Origin: Nocardia rhizosphaerihabitans
Lineage (GTDB): Bacteria > Actinomycetota > Actinomycetes > Mycobacteriales > Mycobacteriaceae
Length of the DNA stretch: 64,000 nt
Direction of reading: 5' to 3'
Assembly (NCBI RefSeq): GCF_014646295.1
Contig: NZ_BMNE01000002.1
Span: 745,440-809,439 of the forward strand
The notes beneath the pieces are model-generated. The model was not told the origin of the DNA, made no database searches, and saw nothing but the letters and a program-made list of their open reading frames with translations. Positions 38,148 through 46,665 of this stretch are shown in pieces. Numbering within the stretch: position 1 is the stretch's first letter; each line of letters begins with the position of its first letter. A program made the position numbers and the translations under genes.

Positions 38148-38780
38148 GTGGCATCGAACGTGGAGCGGAACCTGGCCTATGTGGAGGAGTCCGTCGTCGA
38201 GGACGACGTCCTCCTGGATGCGCGCGAGCGGGCCACCGAGCTGGGCGCCGTGCCGGTGCCCGCTTCCGTCGGTGCGGTGCTGAGCATGTACGCGCAGATG
38301 CTGGGCGCCCGCGCGGTCGTCGAGGTGGGCACCGGCGCCGGGATCAGCGGATTGTGGCTGCTCGACGGCATGCGCGAGGACGGCACGCTCACCACGATCG
38401 ACTCCGAGCCCGAGCATCAGCGCGCGGCCAAGGAGGCCTTCCGCACCGCCGAGATCCCGCCGGCGCGCACTCGGCTGATCAACGGCCGCGCGCTCGACGT
38501 CTTACCCCGGCTCGCCGACGGCGCCTACGACCTCGTCTTCGTCGACGCGGCCCCGATGGAGCACCCGCTCTATGTCGAGCAGGGGGTCCGGCTGCTGCGC
38601 GAGGGCGGGGCGATCATCCTGCACAACGCGCTGCTGGGCGGTCGCGTCCCCGATCAGAGCCAGCGCGATCCGGCCACCCAGGCGGTGCGCGCGGCGACCA
38701 GGGCGATCGCGGAGAATCCCGAGCTCACCAGCGTGCTGATTCCGATCGGCGACGGCCTGCTCTGCGCCTCGCGGGGTTAA
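38148..38780 (+). CDS. SAM-dependent O-methyltransferase (class III, Rv1220c-like)
   Basis: 210 aa, GTG 38148. Class I SAM fold of the COMT/CCoAMT type: [19 protein letters not shown] (motif I), [36 protein letters not shown] (metal/substrate region) and [15 protein letters not shown]. In M. tuberculosis Rv1220c lies next to sigE as here. Relatives methylate catechol-type or polyketide hydroxyls with Mg2+; the native substrate is unknown. Its TAA overlaps the glgC stop by four bases (TTAA). Confidence 0.92.
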   Translation: MASNVERNLAYVEESVVEDDVLLDARERATELGAVPVPASVGAVLSMYAQMLGARAVVEVGTGAGISGLWLLDGMREDGTLTTIDSEPEHQRAAKEAFRTAEIPPARTRLINGRALDVLPRLADGAYDLVFVDAAPMEHPLYVEQGVRLLREGGAIILHNALLGGRVPDQSQRDPATQAVRAATRAIAENPELTSVLIPIGDGLLCASRG

Positions 38781-39994
38781 CCGACCCAGATTCCCTTGCC
38801 GACGGTGACCACGCCACCGTTGCTGACGGCGAACCGTTCACGGTCGCGGTCCAGGTCGACGCCGATGATTTCCCCCTCGGCGACCACCACGTTCTTGTCC
38901 AGGATGGCGTGGCGCACCACCGCGCCCTTGCCGATCCGGACACCGGGCATGAGCACGCTGCCCTCGACGGTGGCGCCGTCGTCGATCATCACGTTCGAGC
39001 TGAGCACCGAGTTACGGACGGTGGCCGCCGACAGGATCGAGCCCGCGCCGACGATCGATTCCTGGGCGAGGCCGCCGCGGGCGAACTTGGCGGGCGGCAG
39101 GTTCTCCGCGGCGCCGCGGATCGGCCAGTGCTTGTTGTAGAGGTTGAACACGGGGTGCACCGAGACCAGGTCCATGTGCGCGTCGTAGAAGGCGTCGATG
39201 GTACCGACGTCGCGCCAGTAGCCGCGATCGCGCTCGGTGGCGCCGGGCACGTCGTTGTCGGCGAAGTCGTAGACGGCGGCCTTGCCCGCCGCGACCAGCG
39301 CCGGGATGATGTCGCCGCCCATGTCGTGATCGGAGTCGGAGTTCGCGGCGTCGGCCCGGATCGCGTCGACCAGCACGCGGGTGGTGAACACGTAGTTGCC
39401 CATCGACGCGAACGTCACGTTCGGGTCGTCGGGCGTGCCGGGCGGGTGCGCCGGCTTCTCCAGGAACTGGGTGATCTTGCCCGACTCGTCGGAGTCGATG
39501 CAGCCGAACGCGCTGGCCTCGCTGCGCGGCACCCTGATGCCGGCGACGGTGACCCCGGCGCCGGAGGCGATGTGGCTGGCGACCATCTGCTCCGGGTCCA
39601 TCCGGTACACGTGGTCGGCGCCGAAGACGACGATGTAGTCGGGATCCTCGTCGTAGATCAGGTTCAGCGACTGCATGATCGCGTCGGCGCTGCCGGTGTA
39701 CCAGCGCGGACCGAGCCGCTGCTGCGCGGGCACCGGGGTGATGTACTCGCCGGTGAAGCCGGACAGCCGCCAGGTCTGCGAGATGTGGCGATCCAGCGAA
39801 TGCGACTTGTACTGGGTGAGCACGCACAGGCGCAGATAGCCCGCGTTGACGAGATTGCTCAGCACGAAGTCGATCAGCCGATACGCCCCACCGAAGGGAA
39901 CCGCGGGCTTGGCCCGGTCGGCGGTGAGCGGAAATAGGCGCTTGCCCTCGCCACCGGCGAGCACGATCCCGAGTACGTGCGGCTGGCTCCTCAC
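38777..39994 (-). CDS. glgC: Glucose-1-phosphate adenylyltransferase (GlgC)
   Basis: 405 aa, GTG at 39994 chosen by comparison with M. tuberculosis GlgC ([16 protein letters not shown] close to the N-terminus). It makes ADP-glucose from ATP and glucose 1-phosphate. Motifs: [11 protein letters not shown] nucleotide loop, [15 protein letters not shown]-like [23 protein letters not shown] and the C-terminal left-handed beta-helix ([20 protein letters not shown]). ADP-glucose feeds GlgA/GlgM and the trehalose-maltose GlgE route. It is divergent from glgA with 67 bases between; a TACTTT box eight bases before the GTG suggests leaderless transcription. Confidence 0.96.
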   Translation of the reverse strand: MRSQPHVLGIVLAGGEGKRLFPLTADRAKPAVPFGGAYRLIDFVLSNLVNAGYLRLCVLTQYKSHSLDRHISQTWRLSGFTGEYITPVPAQQRLGPRWYTGSADAIMQSLNLIYDEDPDYIVVFGADHVYRMDPEQMVASHIASGAGVTVAGIRVPRSEASAFGCIDSDESGKITQFLEKPAHPPGTPDDPNVTFASMGNYVFTTRVLVDAIRADAANSDSDHDMGGDIIPALVAAGKAAVYDFADNDVPGATERDRGYWRDVGTIDAFYDAHMDLVSVHPVFNLYNKHWPIRGAAENLPPAKFARGGLAQESIVGAGSILSAATVRNSVLSSNVMIDDGATVEGSVLMPGVRIGKGAVVRHAILDKNVVVAEGEIIGVDLDRDRERFAVSNGGVVTVGKGIWVG

Positions 39995-40061
39995 CCTGTC
40001 AAAGTACAGGCTGGGCGCCACCACGGTGGCTCATGTCGACCCGAGGGTCTAATTTGGACCA

Positions 40062-41270
40062 GTGAGTTTTGGCACCGACAGCGAGCAGGCGCCGGCGGGA
40101 TCGGTGCGAGTCGCCATGCTGACCCGGGAGTATCCGCCTGAGGTGTATGGCGGCGCGGGTGTGCATGTCACCGAACTCACCGGCAGGCTGCGGGAACTGT
40201 GTGAGGTGACGGTGCACTGCATGGGCGCGCCGCGTCATGGGGCTGTTGTTCATCGGCCTGATCCTGAGCTCTATGCCGCCAATGCCGCGCTGCAGATGAT
40301 GTCGGCGCAGTTGCGGATGGCCGATGCGGTGGGTGCGGTCGAGGTGGTGCACTCGCACACCTGGTACGCGGGACTGGCCGGTCATCTCGCGGCGGCGCTG
40401 TATGGGATTCCGCATGTGCTCACCGCGCATTCGCTGGAACCGCGCAGGCCGTGGAAGGCCGAGCAGCTCGGGGGTGGATACCGGCTCTCGTCGTGGTCGG
40501 AGCGTAATGCGATGGAGTACGCCGACGCTGTCATCGCGGTGAGCGAGGGGATGCGGCACGACGTGCTCGACGCCTACCCCGCGATCGACCCGGACCGGGT
40601 TCACGTGGTGCACAACGGCATCGACGCGGGCATCTGGCATCCCGGGCCGCCCACGGGCGAGGAGATGCCCGTGCTGGAGCGCCTCGGGGTGCGTGCCGAC
40701 CGGCCGATCGTCTCGTTCGTCGGCCGGATCACCCGGCAGAAGGGCGTCGGTCACCTGCTCGCCGCTGCTGCGGATTTCGACCCCGATATCCAGCTGGTTC
40801 TGTGCGCGGGGGCCGCCGACACCAGGGAACTCGAACTCGAGGTCGCTGCCGCCGTCGACGGGCTGCAACGCCAGCGCGGCAATGTGTTCTGGGTCAAGGA
40901 GATGCTGCCGACCGAACAGGTCCGCCAGATCCTGGCCGCGTCAGCGGTTTTCGTCTGTCCCTCGGTGTACGAGCCGCTGGGCATCGTCAATCTGGAGGCG
41001 ATGGCCTGTGCGACCGCGGTCGTCGCGTCGGACGTGGGTGGTATCCCGGAGGTCGTCGACGACGGGGTCACCGGGCGGTTGGTGCATTACGACTCCGGTG
41101 CGACGGACGAGTACGAACGCGGGCTCGCTGCCGCCGTGAACGAGGTCGCCGGTAACCCGGCCCTGGCGGTCCGCTACGGCGAGGCCGGGCGGGCGCGCGC
41201 AATCGCCCAGTTCGACTGGTCACGGATCGCCGAGCAGACCCTCGAGGTGTACCGGAGCGTGCTGAGGTAG
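40062..41270 (+). CDS. glgA: GT4 glycosyltransferase, GlgA/GlgM (maltose-1-phosphate synthase)
   Basis: 402 aa, GTG 40062. GT-B fold of family GT4: RVAMLTREYPPEVYGGAGVHVTELT, HSHTWYAGLAG, VHNGIDAGIWHPG, VGRITRQKGVGHLL and the donor-binding EPLGIVNLEAMA (E-x7-E). The mycobacterial orthologue Rv1212c uses ADP-glucose and glucose 1-phosphate to make maltose 1-phosphate for GlgE. Pairing with the divergent glgC supports ADP-glucose as donor. Its length is slightly above the family's usual 385-390 residues owing to a short N-terminal tail. Confidence 0.94.
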   Translation: MSFGTDSEQAPAGSVRVAMLTREYPPEVYGGAGVHVTELTGRLRELCEVTVHCMGAPRHGAVVHRPDPELYAANAALQMMSAQLRMADAVGAVEVVHSHTWYAGLAGHLAAALYGIPHVLTAHSLEPRRPWKAEQLGGGYRLSSWSERNAMEYADAVIAVSEGMRHDVLDAYPAIDPDRVHVVHNGIDAGIWHPGPPTGEEMPVLERLGVRADRPIVSFVGRITRQKGVGHLLAAAADFDPDIQLVLCAGAADTRELELEVAAAVDGLQRQRGNVFWVKEMLPTEQVRQILAASAVFVCPSVYEPLGIVNLEAMACATAVVASDVGGIPEVVDDGVTGRLVHYDSGATDEYERGLAAAVNEVAGNPALAVRYGEAGRARAIAQFDWSRIAEQTLEVYRSVLR

Positions 41271-41296
41271 CCGGTCTGCCCGGCAGCCGCGGTAGA

Positions 41297-41331
41297 CGAA
41301 CCAGCGACCTTCCGCGTGTGAGGCGGACGCT
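41297..41331 (-). other. tRNA-Val(CAC)-like fragment (tRNA remnant)
   Basis: On the minus strand the 35 bases read AGCG-TCCGC-CTCACAC-GCGGA-AGGTC-GCTGG-TTCG. This is a perfect five-pair anticodon stem with a seven-base loop containing anticodon CAC, a five-base variable loop, and the 5' T-arm with TTCG. The 3' T-stem (expected CCAGC), acceptor stem and a good D-arm are missing, so it is not a functional tRNA. Such pieces are usually left by integration or excision at a tRNA gene. Confidence 0.5.
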
Positions 41332-41453
41332 GGGTGCTGCTGTCCGGGCTCGCACAGAACCATGTCTAGGAGCGCAGAGAGGCAACTCGCTGGGCACCCT
41401 GAAGTGTGTTCCGTGCCAGGCACCGCCGGACGATGTCGGTGAGTGACTGCTGG

Positions 41454-42410
41454 TCAGGTCGGGACGTAGGACGACACCGTCACCGATGCGGTGACCTCGG
41501 TGACGTCCGGCAGATCCGCGATGCGTGGGTCGTCGGCGGGAGTGCCATGGAAGGCTGACGGTCCCATGGCGATCACCCGGGTGACGTCGAGGCGGGACAG
41601 CTTCATCGGAAACTCGATCACGCGGTGGTCGAGGCGAGTGAAGGTTCCTGCCAGAGAGTCGGCCAGGCGCCGGTCCTTGTCGGGGTCGACTCGAACCATG
41701 TCGAGTGGGCCGACCAGCTCGCTCAGGTGGCGGGCGGTGGGGGTGACGACGACGAAGCGGCCGCGGGGAGCCAGTATCCGGGCGACTTCGGCCGGGTTGC
41801 GCGGGGCGAAGACCGACAGGACGCCGATCAGGCTGTCGTCGCGGACGGGAAGACCGCGCCAGGCGTCGGCCAGCACCGAGGACATGCGCGGGTGGGTACG
41901 GGCAGCCCGGCGCGCGGCGGGCTTGGCGACATCCAGGGCGATGCCGTACGCGCCGGGTTGGGCGTCGAGCACCGCGGCCAGGTAGTAGCCGGTCCCGGCG
42001 CCCACTTCGAGGATCGCCCTGTCGGTCGGTGAGCCACCGGCGGCGTATGCGGCGCCGGGCCCGATCACGGGGCTGCCGGCAGCGGCCGGATCGTCAGGCA
42101 GTGTCGTCCCGGTCTGCGTGGCGGGGCTGCCGACGGTGAGAGCGGCGTCAGGCTGCTGCGCCGCGGACCCGGTGCCGAAAGCCTGGGCCACCGCCGCGGC
42201 GATGGGCGCGAAGTGCCCGGCGCTCTGGAAGGCGGCGCGGGCGTCGAGCATGGCGGCGGTGTCGCCGGTCATCTTCGTCGACGCGCCGGTGAGCAGCCCG
42301 ACATAGCCCTGCCGGGCGATGTCGAAGCTGTGCCCGGTACCGCAGCGCAGCGCGCGTTCGCGCGGTTGCAGTTCGTCTCCGCACTCCGGGCAGGCCAGGA
42401 GTGCGGCCAC
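41454..42410 (-). CDS. RlmA-like 23S rRNA (guanine-N1) methyltransferase with low-complexity insert
   Basis: 318 aa, GTG at 42410. An N-terminal zinc finger (C7, C10, C23, H27 in CPECGDEL...RCGTGHSFD) and DIARQGYVGLLTG are typical of the RlmA-I/RlmA-II (TlrB) family, which methylates 23S rRNA G745 or G748. The SAM domain starts at AILEVGAGTGYYLAAV. Between them, residues about 79-128 are an Ala/Gly/Pro/Thr-rich insert not expected in the family. In other actinobacteria RlmA-II confers tylosin-type macrolide resistance; which guanine is modified here is unknown. It is 14 bases after the DUF3117 gene. Confidence 0.87.
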   Translation of the reverse strand: MAALLACPECGDELQPRERALRCGTGHSFDIARQGYVGLLTGASTKMTGDTAAMLDARAAFQSAGHFAPIAAAVAQAFGTGSAAQQPDAALTVGSPATQTGTTLPDDPAAAGSPVIGPGAAYAAGGSPTDRAILEVGAGTGYYLAAVLDAQPGAYGIALDVAKPAARRAARTHPRMSSVLADAWRGLPVRDDSLIGVLSVFAPRNPAEVARILAPRGRFVVVTPTARHLSELVGPLDMVRVDPDKDRRLADSLAGTFTRLDHRVIEFPMKLSRLDVTRVIAMGPSAFHGTPADDPRIADLPDVTEVTASVTVSSYVPT

Positions 42411-42424
42411 CTCGGTGAGAGCCG

Positions 42425-42592
42425 TCAGCTGGTGACGCTCTTCAGTTCGTCACCGAGCGCCGCAGCCTCGTCCGGTGTGAGTTCGACGACCAGACGCCCG
42501 CCACCCTCGAGTGGAACCCGCATGACGATTCCACGACCTTCCTTGGTTGCCTCGAGGGGACCGTCCCCGGTACGGGGCTTCATGGCCGCCAT
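42425..42592 (-). CDS. DUF3117 protein (Rv1211 family)
   Basis: 55 aa, ATG at 42592 behind GGAGCAGAGG; an upstream in-frame ATG would add unrelated residues. The sequence from MAAMKPRTGDGPLEATKEGR to DEAAALGDELKS is almost identical to what I recall of Rv1211, a very conserved actinobacterial small protein of unknown function. It follows tag, as Rv1211 follows Rv1210. Confidence 0.93.
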   Translation of the reverse strand: MAAMKPRTGDGPLEATKEGRGIVMRVPLEGGGRLVVELTPDEAAALGDELKSVTS

Positions 42593-42672
42593 CCTCTGCT
42601 CCCTCCAGATCTGCGCGGTCGAGTGCGCACCTGTTCTCTGGCTCGCCGGGTGTTCGGCGGGCCACACCGGTC

Positions 42673-43305
42673 CTATTCTTCCCTATTGCCGTCTCGGGCG
42701 GACACCTGAGTACGAAATGTGACTGCCGAGTCGGTTGTGTTCGGGGCCGAGCGCACCCAGCAAACCTCCAGGTGATCGTCCACCATCCCGGTCGCTTGCA
42801 TGAGGGCATACGCCGTCGTCGGGCCCACAAAAGCGAAGCCCCGGCGCTTCAATTCCTTTGCCAGAGCAATGGATTCGGGTGTGGTGGCGGGCACGTCCGC
42901 GATCGCCGCGGGGCGCGGGCGTGGCGCCGGCGCGAAGGACCACAGCAGCTCGTCGAGGCTCACCGGCAGGTCCCGGGCAACCTTGGCATTGGCGATCACC
43001 GCGTCGATCTTGGCGCGGTTGCGGACGATGCCGGCGTCGGCCAGCAGCCGGGCGCGGTCGTCGTCACCGAACTCGGCGACCTTCGCGATCTCGAAGCCGG
43101 CGAACGCGGCCCGGAACGCCGGTCGCTTGCGCAGGACGGTGATCCAGGCCAGCCCGGACTGGAACGCCTCGAGGCACAGCCGCTCGAACAGGGCGTCGTC
43201 GCCGTGCAGCGGCTTGCCCCATTCGGTGTCGTGGTAGTCGCGGTAGAGCGGGGAGCCGGTCGACCACGGGCAGCGGATGAGCCCGTCGTCGGCGAGTTCG
43301 GTCAC
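42673..43305 (-). CDS. tag: DNA-3-methyladenine glycosylase I (Tag)
   Basis: 210 aa, GTG at 43305 whose GTGA overlaps the stop of the DivIVA-like gene. It removes 3-methyladenine from alkylated DNA. Signature: IRCPWSTGSPLYRDYHDTEWGKPLHGDDALFERLCLEAFQSGLAW, with SITVLRKR-like WITVLRKRPAFRAAF, and the C-terminal FVGPTTAYALMQATGMVDDH. Zinc ligands expected for Tag are met by the N-terminal Cys and C-terminal residues. Orthologue of Rv1210 (tagA). Confidence 0.95.
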   Translation of the reverse strand: MTELADDGLIRCPWSTGSPLYRDYHDTEWGKPLHGDDALFERLCLEAFQSGLAWITVLRKRPAFRAAFAGFEIAKVAEFGDDDRARLLADAGIVRNRAKIDAVIANAKVARDLPVSLDELLWSFAPAPRPRPAAIADVPATTPESIALAKELKRRGFAFVGPTTAYALMQATGMVDDHLEVCWVRSAPNTTDSAVTFRTQVSARDGNREE

Positions 43306-43622
43306 GGCCGGTCCTGACCGGGCGCCACCTGGGCCTGCCACTGGCGTACCTGTGCCAGCTCCAGCTCGAGCTCGTCGATGCGCTCGGCGAGCCTGCCCAG
43401 CGCCCAGTCGACCTCACCGGCCTTGTAGCCGCGCACGACCTGCTGGAACCGCAACGCGCGCACATCGGCACCCGTCACGCCCTGAGCGGGCAGCACCGTG
43501 GCCGTGGTGCCCTCGGGTAACGGACCGAGTTCCTCGGACCGCCCGAAGACGGCGCTCGCCACCAGGAACAGCATGGCGGCAACCAACCCGACGATGAGCA
43601 CGTAGAGCAGCAGCGTCAGCAT
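43302..43622 (-). CDS. DivIVA-domain membrane protein (Rv1209-like)
   Basis: 106 aa, ATG at 43622. One N-terminal membrane helix (LLLYVLIVGLVAAMLFLVASAVFG) is followed by a short DivIVA-type region (GADVRALRFQQVVRGYKAGEVDWALGRLAERIDELELELAQV) predicted to coil. It corresponds to Rv1209, upstream of tagA and Rv1211, and is translationally coupled to tag. Likely peripheral to envelope organisation; function is unknown. Confidence 0.87.
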   Translation of the reverse strand: MLTLLLYVLIVGLVAAMLFLVASAVFGRSEELGPLPEGTTATVLPAQGVTGADVRALRFQQVVRGYKAGEVDWALGRLAERIDELELELAQVRQWQAQVAPGQDRP

Positions 43623-43659
43623 ACGAACAGCCTAGTTATCCCCACCGACAACTTTCGGC

Positions 43660-44796
43660 TCAGAGATGGCGGGTGGTATCGATGCCGAGCGACATGCCCG
43701 CCAGTCCGCGCTTGCGGACGGCCAGCTTGTCGGCGACCTCGCGCAGGGCCTTGGCGGCCGGGTTGTCCGGGTCGGCGAGCACGATCGGGGTGCCCGCGTC
43801 GCCGCCCTCGCGCAGGGCCTGCTCGATCGGGATCTGGCCGAGCAGCGGCACCGTCGAGCCGACCGCGCGGGTCAGGCGATCCGCGACGACCTGGCCGCCG
43901 CCGGAGCCGTAGAGCTCCATCCGGGAGCCGTCGGGCAGGTCGAGCCAGGACATGTTCTCCACCACGCCCGCGATCCGCTGCCGGGTCTGCAGGGCGATCG
44001 CGCCCGCGCGCTCGGCCACCTCGGCGGCGGCGATCTGCGGGGTGGTGACGACCAAGATCTCGGCGCTGGGGATCAGCTGGGCGATGGAGATGGCCACGTC
44101 GCCGGTGCCGGGCGGCAGGTCCAGCAGCAGCACGTCCAGGTCGCCCCAGAAGACGTCGGCGAGGAACTGCTGCAGCGCGCGGTGCAGCATCGGACCGCGC
44201 CACACCACGGGCGTGTTGCCCTGGGTGAACTGCGCGATCGAGATCATCTTCACGTCGTAGGCCATCGGCGGCATGATCATCCGCTCGACCTGGGTCGGGC
44301 GGGCGTCGGTGCCGAGCATGCGCGGGATCGAGTGGCCGTAGATGTCGGCGTCGAGCACGCCGACCGACAGGCCGCGCTGGGCCAGCGCGACGGCCAGGTT
44401 GGCGGTGACGCTGGACTTGCCGACACCACCCTTACCGGAGGCGACGGCGTACACGCGGGTGAGCGAGCCGGGCTGGGCGAACGGGATCACCGGCTCGGCC
44501 GAATCGCCGCGCAGCGACTTGCGCAGCTCGGTGCGCTGCTCGTCGCTCATCACGTCGAGGTCGACGGTCACCGCACCGGCGCCGGGCACGTCGGCGACGG
44601 CCTTGGTGACGCGCTGGACGATCTCGGTCCGCAACGGGCAGCCGGACGTGGTCAGATACACCTCGACGTGCACATCGCCGCTGTCGGCGATGGCGATCGA
44701 CTTGACCATGCCCAACTCGGTGATCGGCTTGCGGATCTCCGGATCGTCGACCTTCGCGAGCGCCGCCCGCACATCCGCTTCCGTCATCACTGGCAT
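43660..44796 (-). CDS. mrp: Mrp/ApbC-type iron-sulfur cluster carrier ATPase
   Basis: 378 aa, ATG at 44796. An N-terminal MIP18/DUF59 domain (VRAALAKVDDPEIRKPITELGMV, with TTSGCPLRTEI) is joined to a P-loop domain with deviant Walker A GKGGVGKS (121-128) and DVLLLDLPPGTGDVAISI. Mrp proteins transfer Fe-S clusters to apo-enzymes. The canonical C-terminal CxxC is not obvious, as in other actinobacterial Mrp. Orthologue of Rv1229c. It ends 37 bases before the DivIVA-like gene begins, at the right border of the inverted block. Confidence 0.95.
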   Translation of the reverse strand: MPVMTEADVRAALAKVDDPEIRKPITELGMVKSIAIADSGDVHVEVYLTTSGCPLRTEIVQRVTKAVADVPGAGAVTVDLDVMSDEQRTELRKSLRGDSAEPVIPFAQPGSLTRVYAVASGKGGVGKSSVTANLAVALAQRGLSVGVLDADIYGHSIPRMLGTDARPTQVERMIMPPMAYDVKMISIAQFTQGNTPVVWRGPMLHRALQQFLADVFWGDLDVLLLDLPPGTGDVAISIAQLIPSAEILVVTTPQIAAAEVAERAGAIALQTRQRIAGVVENMSWLDLPDGSRMELYGSGGGQVVADRLTRAVGSTVPLLGQIPIEQALREGGDAGTPIVLADPDNPAAKALREVADKLAVRKRGLAGMSLGIDTTRHL

Positions 44797-44854
44797 ATGC
44801 CCGATTTTATGCTGCTGGCAATTCGAGCGCGGTTCTGGGGCTGATAGGCGGTGT

Positions 44855-45463
44855 TCATCGCGTCTCGGCCCGGTTCCGCTCGACCGCGGCGGCGAAATCC
44901 GGGTGCGCGGAAACGATCAGCTGATCCGCGTCCTGATTCATCCACACGTCCGCGAAGAACCCGGATCGGCTCCACGCCAGCGTCGCCGCCAGCAGCGCGA
45001 TCGGCATGCATCCGGGCAAGAAGGCAAACGCCAAGGGCACATAGAGCTGACGCAGCTCGAGTGACACCGCCGTGAAGATGCCGGCGATCGTCAGCGGCAC
45101 CACCAGCAGCGCCAGCACCGCGATCCATCGGGACCGCCTGATCTCGGCCAGGCAGAATTCGCAGGCCGGGCAGTCGAACCGGACGGTCGCCTCGACCGGA
45201 AGCCGCTGCACGAACGGCGCCACGGACATCAACATGGCCCGCAGAGTCGGCCATTCCGAGTGCGGCCCGTTGGAATGCACGAAGAAGGGGCGGTGTTCGA
45301 CGGCAGGCAAGCCGTGCTCGATACACACCTCGGGCATCGACTCGGTCGGCACCAGCTCCATCGGCGACTCGGTGAAGAACGGAATCCAATCGGGATCGAC
45401 CTCGGTGTCGAAGACGACCTGCTGCCGGGACGTCCCGCTCGTCGCAGGGCTCACGCCAGCCAT
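44855..45463 (-). CDS. Hypothetical membrane protein with CxxCxxC motif, last gene of ESX-type cassette
   Basis: 202 aa from ATG 45463, overlapping the previous gene by 13 bases; a GTG at 45454 (GTGA overlap) is an alternative. The N-terminal half is soluble and ends in FDCPACEFCLAEI, a possible metal-binding cluster. Two or three hydrophobic helices follow (IAVLALLVVPLTIAGIFTAV, VPLAFAFLPGCMPIALLAATLAW), then a cytoplasmic or external tail. No family is recognised. As the membrane member of a coupled cassette with ESX-like proteins it could be an immunity, anchoring or export-assisting factor; this is speculation. Confidence 0.6.
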   Translation of the reverse strand: MAGVSPATSGTSRQQVVFDTEVDPDWIPFFTESPMELVPTESMPEVCIEHGLPAVEHRPFFVHSNGPHSEWPTLRAMLMSVAPFVQRLPVEATVRFDCPACEFCLAEIRRSRWIAVLALLVVPLTIAGIFTAVSLELRQLYVPLAFAFLPGCMPIALLAATLAWSRSGFFADVWMNQDADQLIVSAHPDFAAAVERNRAETR

Positions 45464-45939
45464 CCCCGCTGGTTGCGTTCACGGAAATAGCGGTCGTCTT
45501 CGTCCTCGTCATCCGGAGTGACAATGCGCTCGCGGTTCGGCCTGCGGGTTCCGGGAACCACGATGTTCGTAGCAGGTGCGGGCGCCGGCGGGGGCGGCTG
45601 GTCTGCGACCGGCTCCGTCCTGAACTCGTCCGGGAGCGGCTGCGACCTGAGCCGCGCCAAGTCTGCTTCGCCCTGTTCGGCCAGCCGCTGTCGCTGCTCG
45701 TCCGTCATGTCGGCGAACTGATTCATCGTGGCGGGCATCGTCTGATCGACAACCAGATTGAAAGCCTCACTGTGCAGTAGTTCGCGGGCGCTGCCCTTCC
45801 CCTCGAGGATCCCGCGCAGCTCATTCTTCAACCGCGGCTCCGTGGCGTTGTCCATCAGGACCCGCAGCGCCCTGGACAGCTGCCGTGAGATACCGATGTC
45901 ACCGCGCGCCAGATCATGAATCGGCTCAGGCGGGTTCAC
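45451..45939 (-). CDS. Hypothetical charged protein, third gene of ESX-type cassette
   Basis: 162 aa, GTG at 45939 directly abutting the preceding stop. The N-terminal half is helical (ISRQLSRALRVLMDNATEPRLKNELRGILEGKGSARELLHSEAFNLVVDQTM), followed by DMTDEQRQRLAEQGEADLARL. The C-terminal third is proline-rich and then strongly acidic/basic (VTPDDEDEDDRYFRERNQRG). No signal peptide or membrane helix. The pattern resembles ESX-secretion-associated helper proteins, but I recognise no named family. Confidence 0.6.
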   Translation of the reverse strand: MNPPEPIHDLARGDIGISRQLSRALRVLMDNATEPRLKNELRGILEGKGSARELLHSEAFNLVVDQTMPATMNQFADMTDEQRQRLAEQGEADLARLRSQPLPDEFRTEPVADQPPPPAPAPATNIVVPGTRRPNRERIVTPDDEDEDDRYFRERNQRGWLA

Positions 45940-46665
45940 TCAGGCTCCCGGGTGGTCGTAGTCGGTGGTGGGCAGCACCGGCATGTCAGCGGACTCGATG
46001 ACAGCGGCCACGCCGAAGCCGGCACCGGCGATGCCTTCGAGGGCGGCATACCCGGAGTTGAAGGCCTGGACCAAGGTGTTCCATTCCTTGATGACCTCGA
46101 GCGTGGTCAGGGTGGCAGCGGCGACCAGTGCCGCCGTCGCGACAACGCCGACGCCGGAGAGGGCGGCGACCCTGACCGCGACCCACTCGATGAAGGCGAT
46201 GGCGGCGTAGTCCAGCACTGCCTGCAGGGTGTTACTCATCGCTGTCGAGATGTGGTAGGCGGACTGGGCGAAATGCTTGATCTCGTCGGCCATGTCCTTC
46301 AGCGGATCGACCTGGGCGGAGATGGCGGCCGCGAGCTCGGTGAAGTAGGACTGCGCGCTCGTCGCCGCGTTTCCGTCCCACGTCGTGTCGACCGCGGCCG
46401 CCGCGGACTTGACCGAGTCGGAGAATGCCGAACTGTAGGCGGCGAGGTTCTCCACGGCCTTGCCTGCTTTCTGCAAAGCCTCCCAGTCACCCGAGATCTT
46501 GGTGGTGACCCATTTGAGCGGGTCGGTGCCGATCACCGTTTCACTCCACTTACCCGCCCAGTAGCTCGGCGAGACGGCATTGGAGGTGATGAGGAACTCG
46601 ATCTTGTCGTTGAGCGGATCCTCGAGCGAGGGCTCGGTCAGGTGCTCGGCGGGAGCCGATGTCAT
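45940..46665 (-). CDS. WXG100-like ESX (type VII) secreted protein, long form
   Basis: 241 aa, ATG at 46665 overlapping the previous stop (ATGA). Helical throughout; the segment DSVKSAAAAVDTTWDGNAATSAQSYFTELAAAISAQV has the WxG turn (WDG) between two helices typical of WXG100 proteins, with DPLKDMADEIKHF following. The C-terminal half is hydrophobic (IEWVAVRVAALSGVGVVATAALVAAATLTTL), so it may insert in membranes. Gene order EspC-like then WXG-like matches ESX substrate pairs. No ESX core genes are in the window, so a remote ESX system would export it. Confidence 0.78.
   Translation of the reverse strand: MTSAPAEHLTEPSLEDPLNDKIEFLITSNAVSPSYWAGKWSETVIGTDPLKWVTTKISGDWEALQKAGKAVENLAAYSSAFSDSVKSAAAAVDTTWDGNAATSAQSYFTELAAAISAQVDPLKDMADEIKHFAQSAYHISTAMSNTLQAVLDYAAIAFIEWVAVRVAALSGVGVVATAALVAAATLTTLEVIKEWNTLVQAFNSGYAALEGIAGAGFGVAAVIESADMPVLPTTDYDHPGA

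Noticed and set aside
42149..42384. Small reverse-strand frame within the RlmA-like gene
   Set aside because: Out of frame with the zinc-finger and SAM motifs and very Arg-rich.
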